A stretch of DNA of 64,000 bases, taken from Aquipseudomonas alcaligenes NBRC 14159. Lineage in GTDB: Bacteria > Pseudomonadota > Gammaproteobacteria > Pseudomonadales > Pseudomonadaceae. A model generated the notes under the pieces. It made no database searches and was not told where the DNA came from. It saw only the letters and a list, made by a program, of their open reading frames with translations. Location of the stretch: assembly GCF_000467105.1 (NCBI RefSeq), contig NZ_BATI01000034.1, positions 1 to 64,000 of the forward strand. Reading direction: 5' to 3'. The position numbers and the translations under genes were made by a program. Positions within the stretch are counted from its first letter, which is position 1, and each line of letters opens with the position of its first letter. This document shows, in pieces, positions 29,446 through 37,212 of this stretch.

Positions 29446-30059
29446 GCCGGCGTGAGGCAATCCGGCCCCTCGAAGGCGGGGTCGTTGATCAGCGTGCTCA
29501 AGGCCCGCTCGCGCAGCGCCGGTTGCGGCGCCTCCAGCAGGGCCTGCAGCGCTTCGACCGGGGTCTGCGGGTCGAGCCAGGCGCGGGTCGCCGCCTGATC
29601 GAGAACGATCGGCCGGCGCAGGTAACTGGCCGGCGCGGTGATCATCGCCACACTCAGGTAGGTCTGCCCGGCGGTCGGGTAGGCCTCCCAGATCCCGGCC
29701 AGGTACAGCAGCCCCTCGCTGCTCATCCAGTATGGGCGCTTGCGGTTGGCCTGGCCGCGCCACTCATAGAAGCCGTTGGCCGGCAGCAGACAGCGGCGCA
29801 GGCGGAAGGCCTCGCGAAACATCGGTTGCTCGGCCAGCGTCTCGGCCCGGGCATGGGCCGGCGCCCTGGAGAGGTCCTCCAGCCAGGCCGGCGTCAGCCC
29901 CCAACGGCCGGCAGCGGCCTGCAGCTCGCCCTCGGGCTGGTGGATGAACAGCACCTGGGCGCCGGGCGAAAGGTTCCAGCGCTGCGGAAATCCTTCGGGA
30001 AAACCCGGCAGGCTCGACAGGGCCTGGGGCCAACGGAACAGGGCGTAGCGTCCACTCAT
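29442..30059 (-). CDS. SRAP-family protein lacking catalytic residues
   Basis: Protein of 205 residues related to YedK/HMCES, which crosslink to abasic sites in single-stranded DNA through Cys2. The fold features are present (MxGRYAL start, WNLSPG, WGLTPAW, RAETLAE, LLPANGFYEW). Residue 2 is Ser (AGT codon) instead of Cys. The usual Asn before Ala-Arg-x-Glu-Thr is His69. The His-x-Arg-Met-Pro segment is replaced by RRPIVLD. Only the Glu99 equivalent remains. It probably cannot form the DNA-protein crosslink and may bind DNA without catalysis. Stop codons overlap those of the convergent LysR gene. Confidence 0.82.
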   Translation of the reverse strand: MSGRYALFRWPQALSSLPGFPEGFPQRWNLSPGAQVLFIHQPEGELQAAAGRWGLTPAWLEDLSRAPAHARAETLAEQPMFREAFRLRRCLLPANGFYEWRGQANRKRPYWMSSEGLLYLAGIWEAYPTAGQTYLSVAMITAPASYLRRPIVLDQAATRAWLDPQTPVEALQALLEAPQPALRERALSTLINDPAFEGPDCLTPA

Positions 30060-30096
30060 GGGCGGCGGGGTTTCCAGCAGAAGGAGGCAAAAGAAC

Positions 30097-30357
30097 TCAA
30101 CACAGCAACACACCGGGGAGCCCGTCTGGCTCCTCGCCCGGCAGCGGCGCGGCGGCATTGTACGCGGCGATCAGCCGCCGCGCCCGCTCGGCCTCCTCAT
30201 CCTCCACCAGCAGGCCGAGCAGGCCCAGCGCCGGCAACTCGCCCACCGCCCCGAGCAGGTGGCGCCCGGCCAGATGCGCCTCCACCCCCTCGCTGGCCAG
30301 CATGCCCAGCAACAGCTCAGCCTCCAGCAGGTCCTGCGGCTCGTAGATGCGTTGCAT
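30097..30357 (-). CDS. DUF2007 (putative signal-transducing) small protein
   Basis: Protein of 86 residues. The opening QRIYEPQDLLEAELLLGMLASEGVEAHLAG is the family signature, a PII-like ferredoxin-type fold. The function is unknown. The start at 30357 has GGAG eight bases upstream and touches the stop codon of the CPxCG gene, so the two are probably translated together. Confidence 0.85.
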   Translation of the reverse strand: MQRIYEPQDLLEAELLLGMLASEGVEAHLAGRHLLGAVGELPALGLLGLLVEDEEAERARRLIAAYNAAAPLPGEEPDGLPGVLLC

Positions 30358-30539
30358 CAATCATTCTCCCCGCGCACATCCAGCGACCAGTTTTCGCCAT
30401 CGGTCTGCAGGGAAAAAATGATCGGCCGACAGCACACCGGACAGTCCTCGACATACTCCTGATCACCGGCAGACAGATCGAGCAGCGCCTCGACCTCTTC
30501 CCAGCAATAGGGGCACTGGTACATCTGTGATTCCAGCAT
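30357..30539 (-). CDS. CPxCG-related cysteine-rich protein
   Basis: Small protein of 60 residues with two cysteine pairs (CPYC near residue 9 and CPVCC near 33) forming a probable zinc ribbon, and a C-terminal acidic tail. It belongs to the CPXCG family found in proteobacteria; the function is unknown. The start at 30539 was taken as the first ATG giving the conserved MLESQMYQCPYC beginning. The longer open frame is arginine-rich shadow. Confidence 0.85.
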   Translation of the reverse strand: MLESQMYQCPYCWEEVEALLDLSAGDQEYVEDCPVCCRPIIFSLQTDGENWSLDVRGEND

Positions 30540-30649
30540 CGCGGCCTCCGTGTGACTTGCCGTTATAATCGCCGGTCTATTGCTGACCCCGCGCACCTGC
30601 GGAGCACGTGGCCCCGGTGGGGCAATCCGAGTAGCCGAACAACGAGAAC

Positions 30650-31816
30650 ATGATGGGCGAATTCGATTCCATCCGACCTTACGCCGACCACGAAGTCCCC
30701 GCCGTACTGGCGCGCCTGTTGAGCGACGACACCTTCCTCGGCACCCTGACTCGCTTCCGTTTCCCGCGCCTGGCCGGGCCATTCGGCTGGTTGCTCAAAC
30801 CTCTTATAGCCCATCTGCTGCGCCGCGAGACGGCCGATATCGCCTCGGTGGATGCCCTGCAGGCGCGCATCGAGCCCTATATCGACCGCACAGTGGAGCG
30901 CGCCACCAACGGCATCAGCTTCTCCGGCATCGAGCACCTGAAGGCGGGCACGCCCTACTTGTTCCTCGCCAACCACCGCGACATCGTGATGGACCCGGCC
31001 TTCGTCAACTACGCGGTGTTCCACGCCGGGCTGCCGACCCCGCGCATCGCCATCGGCGACAACCTGCTGCAGCGCCCATTCGTCAGCGACCTGATGCGCC
31101 TGAACAAGAGCTTCATCGTGCACCGCAGCATTACCGGGCGGCGCGAGAAGCTGGCGGCATTCCAGTTGCTGTCGGCCTATATCAACCACTCGATCCGCGA
31201 GGAAGGCCAGTCGATCTGGATCGCCCAGGCCGAAGGCCGGGCCAAGGACGGCGACGACCGTACCGATTCGGCGATCCTCAAGATGTTCCACATGAGCCGC
31301 AAGGACGAGCCGTTCGCCGAGGCGCTGGCGGCGCTGAACCTGGTGCCGGTGTCGATCAGCTACGAGTACGACCCCTGCGACCAGGCCAAGGCCCGCGAAC
31401 TAAAGATTCGCGCCAGCACCGGCGGTTACGAGAAGGCGCCGGGCGAGGACGACGCCAGCATCGCCCTGGGCATCACCGGCTACAAGGGCCGCGTCCACGT
31501 GCATTTCGGCGCGCCGGTGCGCGAAGGCTTCGAGGATGCCAAGCAGCTGGCCACGCTGATGGACCAGCACATCCTCAGTGGCTACCGGCTGTTCCCGGTG
31601 CACCTGCTGGCCTATGCCGAGTGGGAGGAGCGCGATAGTGCCCTCGCCGTGCCATCGGTCGAGCAGCTGTTCCCCGCAGCTGAGGTAGCCACTGCCCGCA
31701 GCGAGTGGCAACGCCGCCTCGCGGCCTGCCCCGCCGAGCAGCATCCCTGGCTGATTCGCCAGTATGCCACGCCGGTACGCAACCAGTACCGCATCAAGGC
31801 CGGCCTGCCGCTGTAA
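30650..31816 (+). CDS. PlsC-domain glycerophospholipid acyltransferase
   Basis: Protein of 388 residues. The acyltransferase domain (about 85-290) contains the catalytic NHRDIVMD (His-x4-Asp) motif and IWIAQAEGRAKDG, which resembles the glycerol-phosphate-binding block of PlsB/PlsC enzymes. It lacks a clear transmembrane anchor. Its substrate is uncertain: 1-acylglycerol-3-phosphate is the family default. It directly precedes the acyl-assembly cluster but has its own strong terminator and is a conserved-type gene, so I do not assign it to the cluster. Confidence 0.85.
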   Translation: MMGEFDSIRPYADHEVPAVLARLLSDDTFLGTLTRFRFPRLAGPFGWLLKPLIAHLLRRETADIASVDALQARIEPYIDRTVERATNGISFSGIEHLKAGTPYLFLANHRDIVMDPAFVNYAVFHAGLPTPRIAIGDNLLQRPFVSDLMRLNKSFIVHRSITGRREKLAAFQLLSAYINHSIREEGQSIWIAQAEGRAKDGDDRTDSAILKMFHMSRKDEPFAEALAALNLVPVSISYEYDPCDQAKARELKIRASTGGYEKAPGEDDASIALGITGYKGRVHVHFGAPVREGFEDAKQLATLMDQHILSGYRLFPVHLLAYAEWEERDSALAVPSVEQLFPAAEVATARSEWQRRLAACPAEQHPWLIRQYATPVRNQYRIKAGLPL

Positions 31817-31819
31817 GTG

Positions 31820-31850
31820 CAAGGCCCGCCGAGCCATGCGGCGGGCCTTT
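31820..31850 (+). terminator. terminator of the acyltransferase gene
   Basis: 11-bp stem AAGGCCCGCCG / CGGCGGGCCTT around AGCCATG, ending in TTTT. Confidence 0.88.
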
Positions 31851-32125
31851 TAATCTGATCATCCGGCCAAACTTTCGGCGTTATTTCGATATATATCCGC
31901 CCGCGCTTCAAGTTGCTTAACACGCTGCTGTTTTTTCTCGCCAAAGCCCACATATTCAGCAACTAACGCTGGCAATCAGCCACGAACTTTGGTTAGTTAT
32001 CGCACAGGGAAAACCGGCAACTTTTATTGACCGGACGGTGTGCGCAAACTTCTGCCCGAGTGCATTCTTCGCCGCCTTCCGCAGCTCGAACCGGCCCGGC
32101 CCACGGTCTGAAAAGGAATTTGCAC
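31851..32125 (+). other. AT-rich intergenic region before the extra fabB
   Basis: No open frame with coding character. The stretch is visibly richer in A and T than the surroundings (for example around 31860-32030) and contains the 13-mer ACCGGCAACTTTT (32013-32025), found again at 34439-34451. It presumably holds the promoter of the fabB-like gene; I could not settle on a -10/-35 pair. Confidence 0.5.
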
Positions 32126-33346
32126 ATGCGCCGCGTCGTGATCACCGGAATGGGGCTGGTTTCCAGCCTCGGCAATGACCTGGAGAGCGTCACCCGCCAT
32201 CTGCGCGAGGGTCGTTCGGGCATCCGCTTCAACCCTACCTACGCCGAAGTCGGCATGCGCAGCCAGGTATGCGGCGCGGTGCCGCTGGACATGGATGCGC
32301 TGAACATCGACCGCAAGGTCAAGCGCTTCATGGGCGACGCTGCGGCCTATGCTTACCTGGCCATGCAGCAGGCGATCAAGGATGCCGGACTGAACAACGC
32401 GCAGGTTTCCCACCCGCGCACCGGCCTGATCGCCGGCTCCGGCGGCGCCTCTGCGTTCAACCAGATGGAGGCCATGGACATCCTGCGCGAGAAGGGCATC
32501 GCCCGCGTCGGCCCGTTCCGCGTGCCGCGCACCATGAGCAACACGGTTTCCGCCTGCCTGGCCACACCGTTCCGCATCAAGGGCCTCAGCTATTCCATCG
32601 CCTCCGCCTGCGCCAGCAGCGCGCACTGCATCGGCCACGCCATGGAGCAGATCCGCCTGGGCAACCAGGACATCGTCTTCGCCGGGGGCGGCGAAGAAGA
32701 GCACTGGAGCCAGAGCTACCTGTTCGACGCCATGGGCGCCCTCTCCAGCCAGCACAACGACAACCCGGAAAAGGCCTCGCGGCCCTACGACACGCGCCGC
32801 GACGGCTTCGTCATCTCCGCCGGCGGCGGCATGGTGGTGGTCGAGGCGCTGGACCATGCGCTGGCGCGGGGCGCGCGCATCCACGCCGAGATCATCGGCT
32901 ATGGCGCCACCTCCGACGGCTACGACATGGTCGCGCCCAGCGGCGAAGGTGGCATGCGCTGCATGCAGCAGGCGCTGGCCAGTGTCGAGGAGCCGATCGA
33001 CTACATCAATGCCCACGGCACCTCCACCCCGGTGGGCGACCTGGCCGAGATGCGCGCGATCCGCAAGGTGTTTGGCCGCCAGATGCCGCCGATCAGCTCG
33101 ACCAAGAGCCTGTCCGGCCACGCCCTGGGCGCCGCCGGCGTGCACGAGGCGATCTACTGCATGCTGATGATGCGCGAGAACTTCATCGCCGGCTCGGCCA
33201 ACATCGACAACCTCGATCCCGAGCTGACCGACATGCCGGTGCTGCGCGAGGCGCGCAGCGGGGTAAACCTGAACACGGTGATGAGCAACAGCTTCGGCTT
33301 CGGCGGCACCAACGCCACCCTGGTGCTGAAGCGCTGCGAAGGCTGA
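32126..33346 (+). CDS. FabB-type 3-oxoacyl-ACP synthase (extra copy without fabA)
   Basis: Ketosynthase of 406 residues, closely similar to housekeeping FabB of Pseudomonas. The catalytic triad is complete: Cys in SACASSAHC, His in NAHGTSTP and His in KSLSGHALGAAG. FabB elongates cis-unsaturated intermediates and is normally encoded directly after fabA. Here no fabA is present; the gene stands alone after an AT-rich leader, convergent with the FabL-like SDR. This suggests a second FabB serving the neighbouring assembly line. AAAAGGAA precedes the start at 32126. Confidence 0.9.
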   Translation: MRRVVITGMGLVSSLGNDLESVTRHLREGRSGIRFNPTYAEVGMRSQVCGAVPLDMDALNIDRKVKRFMGDAAAYAYLAMQQAIKDAGLNNAQVSHPRTGLIAGSGGASAFNQMEAMDILREKGIARVGPFRVPRTMSNTVSACLATPFRIKGLSYSIASACASSAHCIGHAMEQIRLGNQDIVFAGGGEEEHWSQSYLFDAMGALSSQHNDNPEKASRPYDTRRDGFVISAGGGMVVVEALDHALARGARIHAEIIGYGATSDGYDMVAPSGEGGMRCMQQALASVEEPIDYINAHGTSTPVGDLAEMRAIRKVFGRQMPPISSTKSLSGHALGAAGVHEAIYCMLMMRENFIAGSANIDNLDPELTDMPVLREARSGVNLNTVMSNSFGFGGTNATLVLKRCEG

Positions 33347-33376
33347 AGCCTCCTCTCCCTACGCGGGCCGCCCGCC

Positions 33377-33403
33377 CCCTCTCCCGCCAGCGGGAGGGGG
33401 GAG
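33377..33403. terminator. GC-rich hairpin downstream of the fabB-like gene
   Basis: A C-rich arm (CCCCCTCTCCCG) and a G-rich arm (CGGGAGGGGGG) face each other around a short loop. There is no T tract, so termination is uncertain. Confidence 0.4.
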
Positions 33404-33408
33404 CACTC

Positions 33409-33468
33409 GTAGCCCGGATGTAATCCGGGAAGCAGGCAGCTCCGTCCCCCGGATTGCATCCGGGCTAC
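33409..33468. repeat. REP-like palindrome (GTAGCCCGGAT type)
   Basis: GTAGCCCGGATGTAATCCGGG (start 33409) faces CCCGGATTGCATCCGGGCTAC (end 33468) as a near-perfect inverted repeat. This is a repeat class scattered between Pseudomonas genes; it lies between the convergent fabB-like and SDR genes. Confidence 0.88.
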
Positions 33469-33484
33469 CGTACTGGCAGGCATG

Positions 33485-33508
33485 AAAAAGCCGGCTTAGC
33501 GCCGGCTT
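33485..33508 (-). terminator. terminator of the FabL-like SDR gene
   Basis: On the minus strand AAGCCGGC / GCCGGCTT with a five-base loop is followed by five T. Confidence 0.85.
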
Positions 33509-33525
33509 GTTGCAGCGCTGGAGGA

Positions 33526-34287
33526 TCAGGCCGCCAGACCTACCCCGCCGGTGGCGACCAGGATCTGCCCGCGAATGGCACTGGAGCGCTCCGAGGCGAG
33601 GAAGGCGACCACATTGGCGATTTCCTCGGGTTCCAGCGCCCAGCGCCGGCCGCAGGATTCCATGTTGGCGATCATGCGCGGCCACATCTCCGACAGGTAC
33701 GGCAGCATCTCGCTGCGCACCAGCCCGCCGCACACGCCGTTGACGCGGATGCCGCGGTCATACAGCTCCACTTCCAGGTAGCGCACCAGGTTCTCCAGGG
33801 CTGCCTTCATCAGGCCCAGCGGGTAGTTGGGCAACACCAGGTGCGAGCCCACCCCGGAGATGGCGCAGATGGTGCCGCCGGCCGGCATCAGCGGCGCCAC
33901 AGCATTGATCACTGCCACGTTGCCGACCAGGCTGGTGCCGAACAGCTGCTTCCAGTCGTGCTTGGTCAGTTCGAGAACCGGCTTGAACGGCGAGCTGGCG
34001 GCGTTGAGCACCAGGTGGTCGATGCGCTCCAGGCCGTCCAGGCGCAGGCTCTTGATCATCTGCTCCACGTCGCGGCTCTCGGAGATGTCCGCCAGCGCCT
34101 TGTAGGCACGCACGCCGCGCGCCTCGGCGCGGGCCACCAGGTTGTCCAGGTTGGCGGCGCCCTTGCCCTGGCTGCGCCGGTAGTTGAGCACCACATCGAA
34201 GCCGTCATCGATGAAGCGCTCGGCGATGGCGGCGCCTATGCCGCGGGCGGCGCCGGTAATGAGGACGACTTGCCGTTCCGTTGTCAT
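33526..34287 (-). CDS. FabL-like short-chain dehydrogenase, possible enoyl-ACP reductase
   Basis: Protein of 253 residues with the Rossmann motif TGAARGIG (11-18). Several blocks match FabL, the NADPH enoyl-ACP reductase: LNAASSPFKPVLEL, KAALENLVRYLEVEL and AIRGQILV. However, the catalytic Tyr155 and Lys161 are separated by five residues, whereas ketoreductases have three and FabI/FabL six. It could be an enoyl reductase completing the chain-building cycle of the cluster or another reductase. It lies downstream of the exporter permease, separated by a 171-bp AT-rich gap, and may have its own promoter. Confidence 0.75.
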   Translation of the reverse strand: MTTERQVVLITGAARGIGAAIAERFIDDGFDVVLNYRRSQGKGAANLDNLVARAEARGVRAYKALADISESRDVEQMIKSLRLDGLERIDHLVLNAASSPFKPVLELTKHDWKQLFGTSLVGNVAVINAVAPLMPAGGTICAISGVGSHLVLPNYPLGLMKAALENLVRYLEVELYDRGIRVNGVCGGLVRSEMLPYLSEMWPRMIANMESCGRRWALEPEEIANVVAFLASERSSAIRGQILVATGGVGLAA

Positions 34288-34373
34288 AACTCTCTCTCAC
34301 TCTGTATATGAAGTGCGCTCGCCAACAACAACTTCAATAACAGCAGCGCAATATTAAACGCCTACTTACAGGC

Positions 34374-34464
34374 GCAACTTTTCCTGCACTCAGGTGCATC
34401 GTTTATTACTGCCAGCCGGACAACTTGAAAGCCCTCCGACCGGCAACTTTTCAATTGCTCAGGT
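34374..34464. repeat. direct repeat GCAACTTTTC-N5-CTCAGGT (two copies)
   Basis: The same 22-bp pattern occurs at 34374-34395 and 34443-34464, 69 bp apart, identical in both outer blocks and with different centres. It lies upstream of the SDR gene, the second copy overlapping the end of the permease gene. It may be a regulator-binding site. Confidence 0.6.
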
Positions 34465-35784
34465 AAATCTGAACGCCTCGGCGATCAGCAACTTCGAAGC
34501 CCGCTTCGCCGGAATGATCGAGGCCAGTACGGCGGTAACGATGGCCAGCGCACAGGTGAACCAGAACAGGTCGACATCCTCGTCCCACAGGATGAAGGCC
34601 AGGTAGCCCTTGGTGTAGCCCGGTGACGGCGGCATGGGCAGGCCGTGGATGTTGATCAGCTCGGCCAGGCCGATGCCTACCGCCACGCTGAGCGCGGCGC
34701 CGAGCAGGCCGATGAAGATGCCCTCGAGGATGAACAGCCGCCCCACCTCGCGCTGGGTCAGGCCGAGGGCACGCAGGGTGGCGATCTCGCGGGTGCGCTC
34801 AACCACGTTCATCATCAGCGTGTTGCCGATCATGAACACCACGATGACGCTGACGATCGACTTGATGAAGAAGAAGATGCCGTCGAACAGGCTGACCACC
34901 TGGTGGTAGTACACCGCCAGCTCGGACCAGGGCCGCACCTCCAGCGCCAGGCCATGCTCGGCGATGATCGCCTGCACCCGCTTGAGCGCGGCGTCGGTCT
35001 GCGCGGTATCGTTGAGCAGGATGATGATGCGGCTGACCTCGTCGGTTTCCAGCAGCGCCTGGGCGGTTTCCAGCGGCATCTTCAGCGAGCGGTCGTCGTA
35101 CTCCTTGATGCCCGACTCCATGACCCCGCGCACCGTCACCGACATGGCGTTCTGACCGCCCTTGGGATTGACCACCAGCAGGTCCAGCTCGCTGTCGTAA
35201 CCGGCGCCCAGGCCCTTGGCCACGCCGGTGCCGATGGTGACGCCGAGGCCGTCGATGCGCGACAGGTCGCTGCCCAGCACGATGCGGTCCAGCGCGCCCA
35301 GGGTCAGCGAGCTGGCCGGCTCGATGCCGACGCCGGAAATGAAGGTGGACGTCTCCGACTCGTAGTGCGAGGCGATGCCGGAGAACTCGATCTGCCCGGT
35401 CACCGTCTTCAGCAGCGGCCCCAGCTCGGGGTCGGCGGCGAGGATGCGCTTGATCTCCTGGTAGCCGGGGATGCCGTGGCGCAGCGGGTTGGTGGCGCCG
35501 CTGGCGAGGTAACCCTCGCGGTACAGCTGCAGGTGGCCGAGGTTGGTGCGAATGGTCTGCTCGCGCAGGGCCGAGAAGGAGTGCTGGACGAAACCACCGA
35601 AGGTGAACACCGCCACCCCGCCCATGATGATCGCCAACAGGGTAATGCCCGAGCGGCGGCGCTGGCGGAACAGGTTGGCGAAGGCGTAGCGGATCGAGGT
35701 GGGCCGGCGCAGGGCGGTCCACAGCACCAGCAGCAGGGCGTAGACGATGATGGCGTTGGCCAGGTAGTACAACAGCTCGCTCAT
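34459..35784 (-). CDS. FtsX-family ABC transporter permease (LolC/E or MacB type)
   Basis: Protein of 441 residues with the type VII ABC transporter architecture: one or two N-terminal membrane helices (about 3-65), a large periplasmic domain (about 70-285) and three C-terminal helices with the FtsX signature (ERTREIATLRALGLTQREVGRLFILEGIFIGLLGA). Such permeases perform mechanotransmission and extract lipoproteins, lipids or peptides from the inner membrane without transporting through the bilayer. The partner ATPase is encoded two genes upstream. The start overlaps the periplasmic protein gene by ATGA, and GGAGG precedes it. Confidence 0.9.
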   Translation of the reverse strand: MSELLYYLANAIIVYALLLVLWTALRRPTSIRYAFANLFRQRRRSGITLLAIIMGGVAVFTFGGFVQHSFSALREQTIRTNLGHLQLYREGYLASGATNPLRHGIPGYQEIKRILAADPELGPLLKTVTGQIEFSGIASHYESETSTFISGVGIEPASSLTLGALDRIVLGSDLSRIDGLGVTIGTGVAKGLGAGYDSELDLLVVNPKGGQNAMSVTVRGVMESGIKEYDDRSLKMPLETAQALLETDEVSRIIILLNDTAQTDAALKRVQAIIAEHGLALEVRPWSELAVYYHQVVSLFDGIFFFIKSIVSVIVVFMIGNTLMMNVVERTREIATLRALGLTQREVGRLFILEGIFIGLLGAALSVAVGIGLAELINIHGLPMPPSPGYTKGYLAFILWDEDVDLFWFTCALAIVTAVLASIIPAKRASKLLIAEAFRFT

Positions 35785-36461
35785 GGCGCCGCCTCCACGA
35801 TCGTGGTCAGGACCCGCTCCACCTCGGCGCGGGTGATGGGCAGACGGTCCTCGGCCTGCAGCAATTCACGCCAGGGCGAGACCAGGGCGTTGGCCGCAGC
35901 CTCATCGCCCGCCGCGCGTTCGGCGCGCGCCTGCAGGAAGTCCACCAGCGGCAGCAGCTCGGCCGGCACCTGCTCGGCGTGTTCGCGCAGGTAACGCAGA
36001 TCCTTGAGCGCCACCACATGGCGGCCGAACTCGGCCGGCACGTAACAGTCCAGGCGCGCGCGCAGCAGGCGCAGGCGCCAGTCCTCGGGGTTCTGGTCGA
36101 CCGCCTCGTCCATCAGGAAGAAGCCGCGCTTGGCCAGCTCGGCGGCGCGGAAGTAGTTCTGCCGCTTGACGTACTCGCCGGCCATGAACAGCCAGCCGTA
36201 GCCCTCGTAGAGCTTGGCCGGCAGGTCGTCGGGGTGCTGTTCGCGCCAGGTCGCCAGCGCTTCCAGGGTGCGCTCGTCGAGGCCCTCGCTGGGCGCCCGC
36301 ACCACGGCCAGGATGCCCTGCTCACGCACGGGCGCAGAGGCATGGCGCGACACCAGTGCATCCAGGGCGGCGCGCCCCTGCTCACGCAGCTGATCGGCGT
36401 CGATGGAAGCCTGGGCGCCTCCCGCGACCAGCAGGCTCAGCAGCAGTAGCCAGCGGCTCAT
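35781..36461 (-). CDS. periplasmic helical-repeat protein of the exporter operon
   Basis: Protein of 226 residues with a signal peptide (MSRWLLLLSLLVAGGAQA). The mature part is alpha-helical and resembles degenerate TPR repeats (YEGYGWLFMAGEYVKRQNYFRAAELAKRG), without a family I can name. It lies between the ATPase and permease genes with 4-base overlaps on both sides, so it is almost certainly an accessory subunit of the ABC exporter. The start at 36461 follows AGGAT; the longer open frame upstream is antisense-type shadow of the ATPase gene. Confidence 0.75.
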   Translation of the reverse strand: MSRWLLLLSLLVAGGAQASIDADQLREQGRAALDALVSRHASAPVREQGILAVVRAPSEGLDERTLEALATWREQHPDDLPAKLYEGYGWLFMAGEYVKRQNYFRAAELAKRGFFLMDEAVDQNPEDWRLRLLRARLDCYVPAEFGRHVVALKDLRYLREHAEQVPAELLPLVDFLQARAERAAGDEAAANALVSPWRELLQAEDRLPITRAEVERVLTTIVEAAP

Positions 36462-37207
36462 GGCGCGATCCTCCCGTCGGCGATGCTCACCACCCGCCCG
36501 GCCACATCGCGCACGGCATCGGAATGGGTGGAAATGATGAAGGTGGTGCCGTTCTCGCGGTTGATTTCCTGCATCAGCTCCAGCACCGAGCGGCCGGTTT
36601 CCGAATCCAGGTTGCCGGTGGGTTCGTCGGCGATCACCAGCGCCGGCTTCTTCACCAGTGCACGGGCGATGGCCACCCGCTGCTGCTGGCCGCCGGACAG
36701 CTCCACCGGCCGGCGCAGCGCATGCTGCTGCAGGCCGACCCGTTCCAGCGCCTGCATCACCAGGTGGCGCGCCTGCTCCTTGCGGTAGCCGTTGAGCATC
36801 AGCGGGTAGTAGACGTTGTCGAACACGCTGAGCACCGGCAGCAGGTTGAAGAACTGGAAGATGAAGCCGATCTCGCGGGCACGCAGTGCGGCCAGCTCGC
36901 GGTCGTTGAGGTCGGCCAGGTCCTGGCCGAGGAAATGCACGGCGCCGGCACTGGGACGGTCGATCCCACCGATCAGGTTGAGCAGCGTGCTCTTGCCGCT
37001 GCCCGACTGGCCCACCAGCGCGACGAACTCGCCACGCTCGATCTGCAGGTCGATGCGGCGCAGCGCCTGCACGCGGCCCTCGCCCTTGCCGTAGCACTTC
37101 TCCACCGCGCTCAGGCGCACGATGGGCAACTGGGTCGCCTTGACCAGCTGCAGCCGGCGGGTCTCGCCGGGCGCCGGCGTATGCGCCAGCTGGGCATCCT
37201 TGTCCAT
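36458..37207 (-). CDS. ABC transporter ATP-binding protein (LolD/MacB type)
   Basis: Protein of 249 residues. It has Walker A GQSGSGKST, the Q-loop FIFQFFNLLPVLSVFDNV, the ABC signature LSGGQQQRVAIARAL, Walker B LVIADEPTGNLDS and the switch histidine ISTHSD. The FQFFNLLP block is typical of the LolD/MacB/FtsE group that pairs with FtsX-type permeases such as the one encoded downstream. The start at 37207 was preferred because GGAG is then eight bases away; GTG and ATG codons at 37216 and 37213 are alternatives. It overlaps the upstream gene. Confidence 0.92.
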   Translation of the reverse strand: MDKDAQLAHTPAPGETRRLQLVKATQLPIVRLSAVEKCYGKGEGRVQALRRIDLQIERGEFVALVGQSGSGKSTLLNLIGGIDRPSAGAVHFLGQDLADLNDRELAALRAREIGFIFQFFNLLPVLSVFDNVYYPLMLNGYRKEQARHLVMQALERVGLQQHALRRPVELSGGQQQRVAIARALVKKPALVIADEPTGNLDSETGRSVLELMQEINRENGTTFIISTHSDAVRDVAGRVVSIADGRIAP

Positions 37208-37212
37208 GCTCA

